DNA of 64,000 nt from Nitrospira sp. (lineage in GTDB: Bacteria > Nitrospirota > Nitrospiria > Nitrospirales > Nitrospiraceae). The stretch covers positions 186,001 to 250,000 of the forward strand of contig JARFXP010000003.1 in NCBI GenBank assembly GCA_029194675.1, given 5' to 3'. Below are positions 33,321 through 42,419 of the stretch, piece after piece. Numbering within the stretch: position 1 is the stretch's first letter; the number at the start of each line of letters is the position of its first letter. A program made the position numbers and the translations under genes. The notes beneath the pieces are model-generated. The model was not told the origin of the DNA, did no database searches, and saw only the letters and a list, made by a program, of their open reading frames with translations.

Positions 33321-33988
33321 GTGAGGCTCCTTTCTGAGGTCAACCGGAGGGGAGAAGAAGTTCTCGCCTCGCATTCTTGAACGAATTCGATCCCTTCAGC
33401 CAGGAGGAGCTCGAATTGTTTCGGTTCCTTCTCCTGTTCCTTGGCCTGCTTACGCTCGACGTCATCCAGGACGACCTTGGCCAGTTCGATATCGGCCATG
33501 GCGATGCTTGCCACTTGGAGATGACGGCCTTTGAGTTTTTCTGCCACTACCGCCTCCACCCTGCTTACGATTTCTGAACCGTGCTCCAGCACAGTAACCA
33601 TGGGATAGTGGGAGACGGCGCTCCGGATGGCGGCCAGCAACTCTGGTTTGGCGACGCGAGGATAGAATTCTGATCCTATGTCCTGGGCCAGGAAGTACAC
33701 CTCGTCGGGAATCGGTCTCATGACAATGACGGTCTTGAGGATGACCGGCAGGTGGTCTGAACTTAAGGCCTCGATCGTTTCGGTGTAACTGCGCCATTGC
33801 ACGTTGTACAGATAGATTTGGCTCCATGGCACCCGCCAATAGAATCCGCTCTTGAGTGTTTGGGTGGTTAAACCACCGGTCAAGGGATTCCAATGTACCC
33901 CCCGCTGACCAGGGTGGACAGTGGTCCCACAGGCTTGCAGTGAGAGCAGGACCAGGACAAGAAATGGGGCCTTCGTAAGATAGCGCAT
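33308..33988 (-). CDS. Truncated SPFH-type lipoprotein
   Basis: A ~226-residue paralogue of 30458-31357. Signal and lipobox (FLVLVLLSLQAC), SPFH domain start HPGQRGVHWNPL and the coiled-coil start ERKQAKEQEKEPKQFELLLAE are all preserved. After that point the two diverge, and this one ends in 29 unrelated residues (GIEFVQECEART...), losing the ~90-residue coiled coil and C-terminal domain that normally drive ring assembly. The tail overlaps the Slp gene. It may be a partly functional or decaying duplicate. Confidence 0.72.
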   Translation of the reverse strand: MRYLTKAPFLVLVLLSLQACGTTVHPGQRGVHWNPLTGGLTTQTLKSGFYWRVPWSQIYLYNVQWRSYTETIEALSSDHLPVILKTVIVMRPIPDEVYFLAQDIGSEFYPRVAKPELLAAIRSAVSHYPMVTVLEHGSEIVSRVEAVVAEKLKGRHLQVASIAMADIELAKVVLDDVERKQAKEQEKEPKQFELLLAEGIEFVQECEARTSSPLRLTSERSLTCVQ

Positions 33989-34437
33989 CATTCTTCCATC
34001 TCGCTCAAGCGTGGACTTCTGATTGCCCCCGTCAGATTCCGACCATTCGATGAACGGAATCTACGACTCGTGTCATCTTGCTCTGGCAACGCGATGTTAC
34101 TGAGATGAGGAGCAAGACCCGCACCCTAAACGGCAGAATCGCGCGATATTCAAGTGCCTGGTTTTATTGGGTGAATTTCCATGACGAGGTTGAAGGAAAT
34201 ATTCGAGCGGAGGATTGATTTTAGAAATCGCACTGTGTACAGTGTGCGATAGCGCGCGTTTTCATGCGTGAGTGCGTGGAAGAAAAGCTCACAGCCAAAA
34301 GAAGTTGGATGAGCGTAGGAGCCTGGGCCTTACAGTCATTAAAGACGCTTCTGTCCCGTCTCCGTTACCGTTTCATGATTTGTTGGTGATTAGGAGAGAC
34401 TGCGACAGATGATCAACTTATAGGGGAGGGATGGGTC
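33989..34437. other. Divergent intergenic region (SPFH-trunc / carbonic anhydrase)
   Basis: No gene seen. It contains the recurring element at 34229-34250. A weak -24/-12-like match on the minus strand (GGGTGCGGGTCTTGCT, ~34111-34126) has correct spacing but a poor -24 box. A purine-rich ribosome-binding site (AGGGGAGGGATGG) precedes the carbonic anhydrase start. Confidence 0.4.
34229..34250. promoter_or_regulatory. Recurring CACTGTGTACA element, copy 2
   Basis: CGCACTGTGTACAGTGTGCGAT contains a perfect inverted repeat CACTGT-GT-ACAGTG. It is ~240 bp upstream of the truncated SPFH gene. Copy 1 is at 32539-32560; a shorter relative (GCACACTGTGCC) is at 12984-12995. Confidence 0.45.
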
Positions 34438-35349
34438 ATGGATACATTCTCATGGCTGAGTCCAGCAGTCGCAGATACCCTGTTGCCCAACAGGGACTTG
34501 GCAAGGATTGTGATTCGGATCATAGCGATAACGCTCGCGTTGTCGCTGCCGGCGTGCCTGCACGCGGGAGAGACGGGGCATAGCACATGGGGTTATGACG
34601 GGGATCATGGACCGCTTCATTGGGGCAAGCTCGGGCCGGAATCTTCCCTCTGTGAAAAAGGCATGAACCAATCACCGATCGATCTGTTGCGCACCCGCAA
34701 GACGACACTTGACGATATTCAGTTTTCTTATAGAGACGCGCCCTTCCATGTGGTCAACAACGGGCATACGTTGCAGGAAGTCGAACCGCTTTCAGAAACA
34801 GCCAAGTCCCGTTACCCCAAGCACGGCCAGACGGTGCTCCATTTTGACAAGGACAGCGCTATCGTGTTCGACGAAGACCTCTACTTGCTCGAACAATTTC
34901 ATTTCCATACTCCGAGCGAGCACACGGTGGATCATAGACATTACCCGATGGAACTGCATCTGGTGCATCACAATGAGCGGCATGAAGCGGCGGTGGTTGC
35001 CGTCTTCATGGAAGAGGGGAAACACAATCCGTTTTTCGAGACATTTTTGGAGCATGCTCCTACCAAGGTCGGGGAAGTCATGGATGACCATAACCATACC
35101 GTCAATCCGATAACTCTCTTACCTGAACGGCGTTCCTACTACCTATACTCCGGTTCCTTCACCACTCCACCCTGTTCAGAAGGCGTCATCTGGATGGTCA
35201 TGCACGATACCATCGAAGTCTCCGCTGAACAGATCCAGAAGTTCCGCACGCTCGTGGGACACGATAATGTGCGGCCGACTCAACCTTTGCATAAACGCTT
35301 CGTGCTGGAGACGAATTTCGCAAATGCAGCGACCGCGACGAAGAAGTGA
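34438..35349 (+). CDS. cah: Alpha-class carbonic anhydrase, periplasmic
   Basis: A 303-residue protein with a signal peptide (IIAITLALSLPACLHA). The alpha-CA core includes NQSPIDL, zinc ligands H155 and H157 in QFHFHTPSEH and H174 in MELHLVHH, and the late motif GSFTTPPCSEGVIWMV. Known reaction: CO2 hydration to bicarbonate in the periplasm. AGGGGAGGG lies just upstream of ATG 34438, but the signal peptide starts ~25 residues in, so an internal start is possible. It is a single gene. In an autotroph it would supply or recapture bicarbonate for transporters such as the DAB system or SulP at 42596-44359. Confidence 0.93.
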   Translation: MDTFSWLSPAVADTLLPNRDLARIVIRIIAITLALSLPACLHAGETGHSTWGYDGDHGPLHWGKLGPESSLCEKGMNQSPIDLLRTRKTTLDDIQFSYRDAPFHVVNNGHTLQEVEPLSETAKSRYPKHGQTVLHFDKDSAIVFDEDLYLLEQFHFHTPSEHTVDHRHYPMELHLVHHNERHEAAVVAVFMEEGKHNPFFETFLEHAPTKVGEVMDDHNHTVNPITLLPERRSYYLYSGSFTTPPCSEGVIWMVMHDTIEVSAEQIQKFRTLVGHDNVRPTQPLHKRFVLETNFANAATATKK

Positions 35350-35437
35350 CTTTGATAGGCTTTGGTTGCGAATCTCTCGGAGGTCTCAGAACGTACGCAA
35401 TGGTTCCAAGGGACGGAACATTGATGCCTAGAGGCTC

Positions 35438-35483
35438 TACACACTCTCATTCGTCGGTACCGTTGCCAACGTGAGAGTGTGTA
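35438..35483. repeat. 12-bp perfect inverted repeat between convergent genes
   Basis: TACACACTCTCA (35438-35449) and TGAGAGTGTGTA (35472-35483) flank a 22-base loop containing GGTACC. It lies 89 bp after the carbonic anhydrase stop and before the convergent outer-membrane gene. A second small stem TCACTC-AC-GAGTGA follows (~35491-35504). No T-tract is present. The rest of 35350-35762 shows nothing else. Confidence 0.55.
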
Positions 35484-35762
35484 CACCTTCACTCACGAGT
35501 GAGATGAAGAACGGTGCTTGACCAGCAACGGCTGCTCATTGATTACCCGAACGAACCGCGTGATCACTAGCTCACCCTAAGTTCCATACATCCAAGCTGT
35601 ATAGTTGGCGGGTTCACGTAGACGGGCAAAGCGACCGTAGGTCCTTCTGCCGTGCTTTCTTTCCGTCATATGTGAAGAAGCCGACGCTCTCCCGTGTGGT
35701 GTTACCGCTGGGCAAACGAAGCGGCTCTTCTTCCATCACGGACCGGCTCGTCACGCAAGGAC

Positions 35763-36524
35763 CTACAGGTTGATGAAAAAATTTAATAAGATGATGTGGT
35801 TCATCTGGTTCGCAAGATCAGGAATCGACTTGCTGTTGAGGAGCTGATTTTGGTAACCGAAGTCCATATTGAAATTTTTTGAAAACGTCCGGTTGATGCC
35901 GATAAAAAAACGATTTTGATCGAATCCGGCTTCTGGTCCTCTGCGACCTTGGACCGTGTTGAGGTTGATAAACACCTCGTCGTAGGTGGCAAAGGCCCAC
36001 TGCGGAGCCTTGGGCAAGGGATACAGTCCCCGCCACAGCAGACGGAGCCGCACCGCAGTACCGGCTGCATCTTCGATCCAGCGTTCTTCCAGGCGAACGC
36101 GGCTCAGAGTGTTCCAAGATTGGAACTTGTGCACATAGTTGGCCTGTTGATAGATCCGGTTTTCTTCGAAGAAGGACGACTGAGATGGTGTATGCGGCAC
36201 ATTAAAGTTGCCGACCCAGGCATAGCCTTGCCAGATGGAGAGCTTCTCCGTCAGCTGATAGCCAACCGCCGGACGGAGTAAGAGCTGACCGATATCGCCG
36301 GCATCGTCGAGATCGAAGAAGCGTGGGTTGACTTCCATGTAGGCGTAAAACGACTTGGGCAGCTTCACCGTCATGAAAACAGGTGCCCAGAGGCCAAAGT
36401 CCTGTTTGAATGTCGAGGGGGACTGGGCGAAGGTTATCGCGTTCAGAAGGAGACTCCACACGAAGACCCAGATGCTGATGACGCCCGTGAACTTACGTGT
36501 TCGCTGATTTGCCGCTTGCTGCAT
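35763..36524 (-). CDS. Outer-membrane beta-barrel protein, DUF2490 type
   Basis: A 253-residue protein with a signal peptide ending ITFAQ. Alternating beta-strand segments follow: FYAYMEVNPRFFD, LLLRPAVGYQLTEKLSIWQGY, RVRLEERWIED, AVRLRLLWRGLYPL, FATYDEVFINLN, NRFFIGINRTFSKNFNMDFG, and a barrel-like last strand HIILLNFFINL. The order and motifs fit DUF2490. Start ATG 36524 follows AGGAGG; the GTG six bases earlier is less likely. Substrate or pore function is unknown. Confidence 0.75.
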   Translation of the reverse strand: MQQAANQRTRKFTGVISIWVFVWSLLLNAITFAQSPSTFKQDFGLWAPVFMTVKLPKSFYAYMEVNPRFFDLDDAGDIGQLLLRPAVGYQLTEKLSIWQGYAWVGNFNVPHTPSQSSFFEENRIYQQANYVHKFQSWNTLSRVRLEERWIEDAAGTAVRLRLLWRGLYPLPKAPQWAFATYDEVFINLNTVQGRRGPEAGFDQNRFFIGINRTFSKNFNMDFGYQNQLLNSKSIPDLANQMNHIILLNFFINL

Positions 36525-36735
36525 AACCACCTCCTAAACCGGATGCATGCTCGGTGCTTTCGAGGTCTTCCGTCGCCGACTCTCGTGGCAAGCGATCTCC
36601 CTTCTTGGATTACTTAGGTCACGATGACTCTTTGTCGAGCAGGGACCCAACGTGAGAACGTTATCTCGGGCACAATGTTGTACCGCTTCCAGTAAGAAAT
36701 CGCTAGCCAAAAATTTGAACAGAGATCATCAGCTG

Positions 36736-36831
36736 CCATGGATTGAGCGCAGGAAACGACAGGGTCGTCTGAAGGCGCTTAGGCGGATGGCCTTCGTCTA
36801 CGTCGAGATGGGCTAGGAGCGATGCTCCATG
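36736..36831 (+). pseudogene. Remnant matching the 3' end of arfB and its downstream sequence
   Basis: GGATTGAGCGCAGGAAACGA and the following ~70 bases match 45130-45238, the last ~17 codons of arfB (decoded here as IERRKRQGRLKALRR) plus sequence beyond its stop (CGAGATGGGCTAGGA), with a ~21-base deletion across the stop codon. The rest of arfB is absent. The remainder of 36525-36961 shows no gene. Confidence 0.7.
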
Positions 36832-36961
36832 GCTTTTTCCGAGTTATGAGGAGGGGATGGAACTGGAGAAGAAGGGATCAGCATGAAGTGAGGAGTCGAA
36901 CGAGTGAGAGTGTCCTTCGGGAAATCTCTGTGCCCTCCTTCACATGGGAGAGAGCTTCGAG

Positions 36962-37471
36962 CTACAATCTGCGTTCGCTTTGTGAAGCAGGTGTGCTTTC
37001 CGGTGATTCGACATGAACTGGCTCGTCTTCGGTCTGCCTATGGCGTCGCATTTCCATTCGTAGTTCTTGTGTCATTTCTTCCGTTCTCCTCCAAGCCCAC
37101 TGCCAGGTTTGTGCAAAGCCGACCAGTGCGAAACTGACGGTCAAGTAAACGGCGATCCCGGCTTGATCCTCCAGATCTGTAAAGCTAAGGGAATAACGGG
37201 GATGAATGAAAACCCAATTGGCAATCAGGCCACCTAAGACAACGGCCACCAACGACGGTCCTATCCCGCCATACCAGGTGGTAACTGCTATTGCGACGAG
37301 GAATGCGGCATAGGCTAGGCGGTCGTCGAGGTAAGAATCAAGAGACAAACGCAGGACAAACGCAAGGAACGTTGCACCGATGGCCATACCATACTCTTTA
37401 CCCGACTGCGGGCTGAGCGGGGTCCATCCCCTTTCTGGCCGCTGCGGCGGGTGTTTCGAATCTTTGCCCAT
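36962..37471 (-). CDS. DUF4118-type (KdpD-like) four-helix membrane protein
   Basis: A ~169-residue protein with four closely spaced membrane segments (GMAIGATFLAFVLRL, RLAYAAFLVAIAVTTWYGG, GPSLVAVVLGGLIANWVFI, GIAVYLTVSFALVGFAQ). The signature IGPSLVAVVLGGL..NWVF is typical of the DUF4118 sensor domain of KdpD-like kinases. A short charged tail (EEMTQELRMEMRRHRQTE) replaces the kinase. The ATG at 37471 is chosen over a TTG at 37498. The region 37472-37844 holds no other gene. Whether it is a truncated kinase or a stand-alone sensor is open. Confidence 0.65.
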   Translation of the reverse strand: MGKDSKHPPQRPERGWTPLSPQSGKEYGMAIGATFLAFVLRLSLDSYLDDRLAYAAFLVAIAVTTWYGGIGPSLVAVVLGGLIANWVFIHPRYSLSFTDLEDQAGIAVYLTVSFALVGFAQTWQWAWRRTEEMTQELRMEMRRHRQTEDEPVHVESPESTPASQSERRL

Positions 37472-37844
37472 GATGTCTGCCGTTGCGTCAGCTCGCAACG
37501 CCGTCTGCGAGAAGGCTCCGTTCGTCAGTTCTCTACGTCGTTCTCGATATGTGAAAGTAACGCATCCATTGCAAGGATCCCATCAATGAACCGTAGGGTA
37601 TAACATCATAAGGAACGCGCACTGGAGCATACGCCAACGGCACAGCCAATGGAAGCAGGGAACTGAGTCCTCTAAAATCTTACCGATCCGGCGCGTACTG
37701 CGATATCCGGTTTTGCGTCCTCGTTCGGCATCTTAATGGACCGTGCTCCCTTGCTGCGATCAGGCGTGAGGGCAGAACTTCATCGCTCGGTCAGGTTTTC
37801 AACGACAGGCCAGCCATTCTAGCTCGGCGAAATCGAGGAGAGCT

Positions 37845-39239
37845 TTATCTTGGTGAATCCGTGAGCTTTTTCAAGCGCCGATCCAGCGAGAATCGGGTGA
37901 GGCCAAGTTGCTTGGCCGCCAAACTTTTGTTGTAGTCCGCCAGCCGAAGGACTTCTTCGATGATGGATTCTTCGATTCGCTCCAGCGTGTGCTTTCCCAC
38001 TTGCATCTCAATGCGGATCACACGCTCAGCTCCTTGGGAAACAGACATGGTGGTGTGACCGACCTGTTCATGTAGTTCTCGCGGTAGATAGTTCGCCGTC
38101 AAGGTTTGTCCCGAACAGAAAATCATGGCTCGTTCCAGAGTGTTTTCCAGTTCTCGAATATTCCCGGGGTATGCATATCGCTCCAACATTGCGCGAGCCT
38201 CTGAATCCAATTCGGGGACAGGTTTTCCGAATTCCTGCGCAAAGCGCACGATCGTCTTTCGGCAGAGGGGTATGATATCCTCGAACCTCTTACGAAGCGG
38301 AGGGATCTCAAATGCCACGACATTGAGACGAAAATAGAGATCTTCTCGAAAGGTTCCTCGTTCCACCTCCTTCTTGATTTCTCGGTTCGTCGCAGTGATG
38401 AGACGGAAATCCGCCCCGAGATCGTCAGTTCCCCCGAGCCGCCTGAAGGATCGTTCTTGAATCACTCGCAGCAGCTTTGCCTGCATCGTCAGATCGAGAT
38501 CTCCGATCTCGTCAAGAAACAACGTGCCGCCTTCTGCCTTTTCGAGTAAACCGAGCTTGCGCTGATTGGCACCGGTAAAGGCTCCACGCTCATATCCGAA
38601 CAGTTCACTCTCAAAGAGGTCCTTGGGAATCGCAGTACAGTTGACCCCCACGAATGGAGCCGATGCCCTCGGCCCATTGTGATGGATCACCCGTGCCATG
38701 AACTCTTTCCCTGTTCCTGTCTCGCCCAGCAACATCACGGTAGGTTTTGGATTCTCCGCCACTTCGCGTACTTGTTCGAGCAATTGTTTCATCGCACGGC
38801 TGTGAGCCTCGACGTTACTCAGATGGTACCGGTTGAGCTGTCCATCGATTTCCAATTCCAGGCGACGGCGTAATTTCAGAATTTCGATCGCACGGGTGAC
38901 GACCGCCTCCACTCCTTCAAGATCGACCGTTTTGATCAAGAAATCGTACGCTCCCAATTTCATGGCTTCCACCGCATCCTGCACCGTCCCATACGCGGTC
39001 AGCATGATGACGATGGCGGAGGGAGCAAGTTGACGCACGTGTTTGAGGGCATCAAGGCCGCTGATGCCGGGCATCTTCAGATCGAGCAGCACAAGCTCAG
39101 GGAGCTTGTGCTCAAGCTCTTGCAACAACACCTCGCCGGATTCGTAACCGGTAGCGAAATGTCCTTGTCTGTTCAGCCGCTTGACGATGGCCGTGCGAAT
39201 GACTTGTTCGTCGTCGACCACAAAAACGACTGTATGCAT
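37845..39239 (-). CDS. NtrC-type sigma-54 activator (full-length)
   Basis: A 464-residue regulator. Receiver: FVVDDE, phospho-acceptor in LVLLDLKMPGISG, and Lys in DFLIKTVDLE (Thr instead of the usual Pro after Lys). AAA+: GETGTGKEFMARVIHH, sigma-54 loop GAFTGA, Walker B GGTLFLDEIGD, and R-finger region. A Fis-like C-terminal helix-turn-helix (NKSLAAKQLGLTRFSLDRRLKKL) ends it. The upstream kinase ends three bases before its start, so the pair is co-transcribed. A related but shortened regulator precedes the kinase. Target genes are not evident. Confidence 0.92.
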   Translation of the reverse strand: MHTVVFVVDDEQVIRTAIVKRLNRQGHFATGYESGEVLLQELEHKLPELVLLDLKMPGISGLDALKHVRQLAPSAIVIMLTAYGTVQDAVEAMKLGAYDFLIKTVDLEGVEAVVTRAIEILKLRRRLELEIDGQLNRYHLSNVEAHSRAMKQLLEQVREVAENPKPTVMLLGETGTGKEFMARVIHHNGPRASAPFVGVNCTAIPKDLFESELFGYERGAFTGANQRKLGLLEKAEGGTLFLDEIGDLDLTMQAKLLRVIQERSFRRLGGTDDLGADFRLITATNREIKKEVERGTFREDLYFRLNVVAFEIPPLRKRFEDIIPLCRKTIVRFAQEFGKPVPELDSEARAMLERYAYPGNIRELENTLERAMIFCSGQTLTANYLPRELHEQVGHTTMSVSQGAERVIRIEMQVGKHTLERIEESIIEEVLRLADYNKSLAAKQLGLTRFSLDRRLKKLTDSPR

Positions 39240-39242
39240 GGG

Positions 39243-41183
39243 TCAAACCCTTTCCAATGCGGTTTTTTGCTCCAACGGTAACCAGATGCCGACAATCGTA
39301 CCCTTTCCGACTTCGCTGGTGACATACATGTTCCCCTCATGGCTTTCGACGATATTCTGACAGATCGACAAGCCCAATCCTGTCCCATGTTTTTTCCCGG
39401 AGGTCACGAATGGTTGAAACACATTCGGGAGGAGTTCCGGCGCAATGCCCACACCTTGGTCTTTGACTTGAATCACCAAACCGGGCCTTTCCTCCCGGAA
39501 TAATTCATGCCCAGTGATCTCGATGGGAGGGCCACCCTTCGGGGTGGCATCAATTGCGTTGTCCACGATATTCAAGAGTACCTGTCTCAGGAGGTCTCGA
39601 TCGGCGATGAATTCGCTGATCATGGGTGAAATCGTGACCTTGATCGTGAGCTGCTTCTCCTCCAACCGGAGTTTCAACATTTTGGACACCTCACCGGCGA
39701 GCCGGTTGAGATCGATGCCTGTCGGCGCAGGTCGGCGCGGCCGTGCATAGTCCACGATCTGATTGACGATTCGATCCAATCGCCGAGTCTCCGACAAGAT
39801 CACTTCGATGTCCTTTCGCTTCGGATCGCCGGATTCGAAGTCATCCAACAATACCTTGGCTGTCGAACCGATGCCCACCAGTGGATTCCTAAGCTCATGG
39901 GCGATGCCGGCCGCAACTTGTCCCAACGTCGCCAACTTTTCCGCTCGCCTTAATTGCAATTGCAGATTGTCGAGGGTCGTAATGTCGATATTAAAGCCTA
40001 CGTATACGACATCGGGACTCTCAAAATCCATGATCGGCACACGTTGACTCAACACCGTTCGGATACTACCGTCATCTTGAAGTAAGCGGAAAATGATTTC
40101 ACAGGGTCTCCCCGCGGCTACGGCTTCTGAAAATGTCGTGAAAACACGGTCGTGATCTTCAGGATGCATCCGTTGGCGGAATGTCTCGGGATCAACATTG
40201 GATTCAGGGTCCAGCCCCGCCAACTGCTGATTGTAACGATTGCTGAACGTGACTCTGACTCCTTTTGTCATAAAGATGCCGAGCGGTGCGTGATCCACGA
40301 GACCTCGATACTTCGCCTCGGAAGCGGACAAGTGCGCATTCAGTTTCTTGAGGGTGGCTGCTGACTGCTGGACTTCATCGAGATCCTTGCGGATCTGCAA
40401 ACTCATCTTTTTCATCACGGTGGTGAGTTCCCCGATTTCGTCTTTCCGGTCAAAGACAGGAATGGAGGGAATCGTCTGGCTAGCCGTCGAACCTACGACC
40501 TTTGATAAGGCTGTTAATGGAGTTGCGATGGAATGGGCAATGAGCGCCAGCGCGAGGATGACGAGGCAGAGGGTCACCAGCCCGCCTCCGAGAATGAGAA
40601 AGCGTGTCCACGTCCGATCGTAGCTCAACCGAGACAGCTCCTGCTGCTGCATGCCGTGTTGCTCTTGATCAAACCACGCCATCCATTTCCGAACCTCAAG
40701 CATGACCTCTCGACTTCGTCCCTCGCGAACATACTGAATGGCATCGGTCCGATTTCCCTGCTGCATGCGTTGCAACAGTACTTCTTTTTCCAAAAACGAC
40801 TTCTTCACCAGAGTGCGAATGGCTTCGAATCGTGCATGCTGGGCTGGAAGTTGGATTTCCAGCTCGTGGTCCATTTCCATGACGCTTCTCCGCCCCTCCT
40901 GAAAGCGCGTCAGGTATCGATCGTTCTCAGAGATGACATAGCCCAGAAATGCCGTTTCCAAATCAGCTATGGAGCGCATGTATTGGGCTGCCGTCTTTTG
41001 AAGCTGGTAGAGGTGTGTCAGACGTTCTTCATCCTGTATAAAATTCTGAACATCCAGATAGGTCATCATGCTGAATAACATCAGAAAGACAAAGGGAATG
41101 GCCGGAATGAGAAGAAGCTTGGGAAGGATGGGGAGATCGTCTAAGAACTTCTGAGGAAAACCTCGTGGCATAAAAACTCCCAT
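39243..41183 (-). CDS. Sensor histidine kinase with CHASE3-like and PAS domains
   Basis: A 646-residue kinase: TM1 (~25-45), a helical periplasmic CHASE3-like region (~46-210) with YLTRFQEGRRSVMEMDHELE, TM2 (~215-240), HAMP, PAS (~290-400, YRGLVDHAPLGIFMTKG), HisKA with GIAHELRNPLVGI, and HATPase with NIVDNAIDATPKGG, DQGVGIAP and GTGLGLSICQNIV. It lies between two NtrC-type regulators in one direction and is 63 bp from the upstream one. The signal sensed is unknown. Confidence 0.92.
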   Translation of the reverse strand: MGVFMPRGFPQKFLDDLPILPKLLLIPAIPFVFLMLFSMMTYLDVQNFIQDEERLTHLYQLQKTAAQYMRSIADLETAFLGYVISENDRYLTRFQEGRRSVMEMDHELEIQLPAQHARFEAIRTLVKKSFLEKEVLLQRMQQGNRTDAIQYVREGRSREVMLEVRKWMAWFDQEQHGMQQQELSRLSYDRTWTRFLILGGGLVTLCLVILALALIAHSIATPLTALSKVVGSTASQTIPSIPVFDRKDEIGELTTVMKKMSLQIRKDLDEVQQSAATLKKLNAHLSASEAKYRGLVDHAPLGIFMTKGVRVTFSNRYNQQLAGLDPESNVDPETFRQRMHPEDHDRVFTTFSEAVAAGRPCEIIFRLLQDDGSIRTVLSQRVPIMDFESPDVVYVGFNIDITTLDNLQLQLRRAEKLATLGQVAAGIAHELRNPLVGIGSTAKVLLDDFESGDPKRKDIEVILSETRRLDRIVNQIVDYARPRRPAPTGIDLNRLAGEVSKMLKLRLEEKQLTIKVTISPMISEFIADRDLLRQVLLNIVDNAIDATPKGGPPIEITGHELFREERPGLVIQVKDQGVGIAPELLPNVFQPFVTSGKKHGTGLGLSICQNIVESHEGNMYVTSEVGKGTIVGIWLPLEQKTALERV

Positions 41184-41246
41184 GACACCTGAGCACTGCC
41201 GACCATGTACCGCCCGCCCGCGTCAACTGGCAAAGGCCGCAAGGCT

Positions 41247-42419
41247 TCAATGCGCTCCTGGGAGGTCACTGCTGGTCAACGTCTTGCCCATGCACAGCAT
41301 CATCGCCCGTTCTATAATGTTCTGAAGCTCTCGCACATTGCCAGGAAATAAGTACCGTTGAAGCGTTGCCGCGGCTTTCGGATCAATATCGGTCACCTCT
41401 TTCCCGAGTTCCAGTCCATACTTCATCATGAAGAGCTTGGCGAGGGGTACGATATCCTCGGTACGGTCCCTGATCGGCGGTACGACGAATGGCATCGCAT
41501 TGAGCCGAAAAAAGAGATCCTCTCGAAAACGTCCTTCCGACACTTCCTCCTTAAGATTCCGGTAGGAAGACGCGATCACGCGGAAGTCTCCGGAAATATC
41601 TTCGACTCCACCCAGACGACGAAACATTCGATCCTGCACGATCCCTACCAGCTTCCCCTGCATCACGAGGTCGAGATCACCGATCTCGTCGAGAAACAGA
41701 GTGCCGGTTTCCGCTTGATCCAGCAGACCGAGCTTTCTCCGTTCCGCCCCGGCGAAGGCGCCTCGTTCATACCCAAAAAGGTCGCGCTCGAATCGCATGG
41801 ATGAAAGGGAGGTGCAACTGATCTTCACGAACGGCCCCTTCGCGCGCGCGCTGTTATGGTGAAGGACACGGGCTAAGAATTCTTTCCCAGCTCCGGTTTC
41901 CCCCATCACGAGTACGGGCACATTCGGGTTCTGAGCCACTTCCCGCACCTGAATCAGCAAGGCTCTCATCGTCAGGCTATGGGCGATCAGGTTGGTCAAT
42001 TGATATTGATTGGCTTCGTGTTCGATGTTGTAGGACACGCGCCGCTTCAGCAGAATATGTTCAAGAGCCCGGTTGACGACCGGCTCCAGCGTTTCAAGAT
42101 CGACCGTTTTGATAAGGAAATCAAATGCACCGAGCTTCATGGCCTCAACCGCATCCTCTACCGTTCCATATGCGGTCAGCAGGACGACGAGGGCATCGCA
42201 GCCTTTGGGACGAAGCGCTTGCAGAACCTCAATTCCGGTCATGCCGGGCATCTTCAGGTCGAGCAAGATCAAGTCGGGCACATCCTCTTCTACCGCGGCG
42301 AGTAGTTCTTCGCCGGATTGAAACGACCGAATCCGGTGCTGCATACGAGAAAGCAGTTTTTCGAGCGCGTTGCGATATGCAGCTTGGTCGTCGACTACGA
42401 AAATACTCGCTTGCATCAT
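41247..42419 (-). CDS. NtrC-like regulator without DNA-binding domain and with GAFAGA loop
   Basis: A ~390-residue protein: a receiver (VVDDQ, phospho-acceptor in LILLDLKMPGMTG, Lys in DFLIKTVDLE) plus AAA+ (Walker A GETGAGKE, Walker B GTLFLDEIGD). It stops soon after the AAA+ lid (MMLCMGKTLTSSDLPGAH), so the Fis-type helix-turn-helix is absent. The sigma-54 contact loop is YERGAFAGAERR; the near-invariant Thr of GAFTGA is Ala. The frame extends to 42434, but GGAGG inside that part serves as ribosome-binding site for ATG 42419. It may modulate the kinase or full-length partner rather than activate sigma-54 (inference). Confidence 0.88.
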   Translation of the reverse strand: MMQASIFVVDDQAAYRNALEKLLSRMQHRIRSFQSGEELLAAVEEDVPDLILLDLKMPGMTGIEVLQALRPKGCDALVVLLTAYGTVEDAVEAMKLGAFDFLIKTVDLETLEPVVNRALEHILLKRRVSYNIEHEANQYQLTNLIAHSLTMRALLIQVREVAQNPNVPVLVMGETGAGKEFLARVLHHNSARAKGPFVKISCTSLSSMRFERDLFGYERGAFAGAERRKLGLLDQAETGTLFLDEIGDLDLVMQGKLVGIVQDRMFRRLGGVEDISGDFRVIASSYRNLKEEVSEGRFREDLFFRLNAMPFVVPPIRDRTEDIVPLAKLFMMKYGLELGKEVTDIDPKAAATLQRYLFPGNVRELQNIIERAMMLCMGKTLTSSDLPGAH

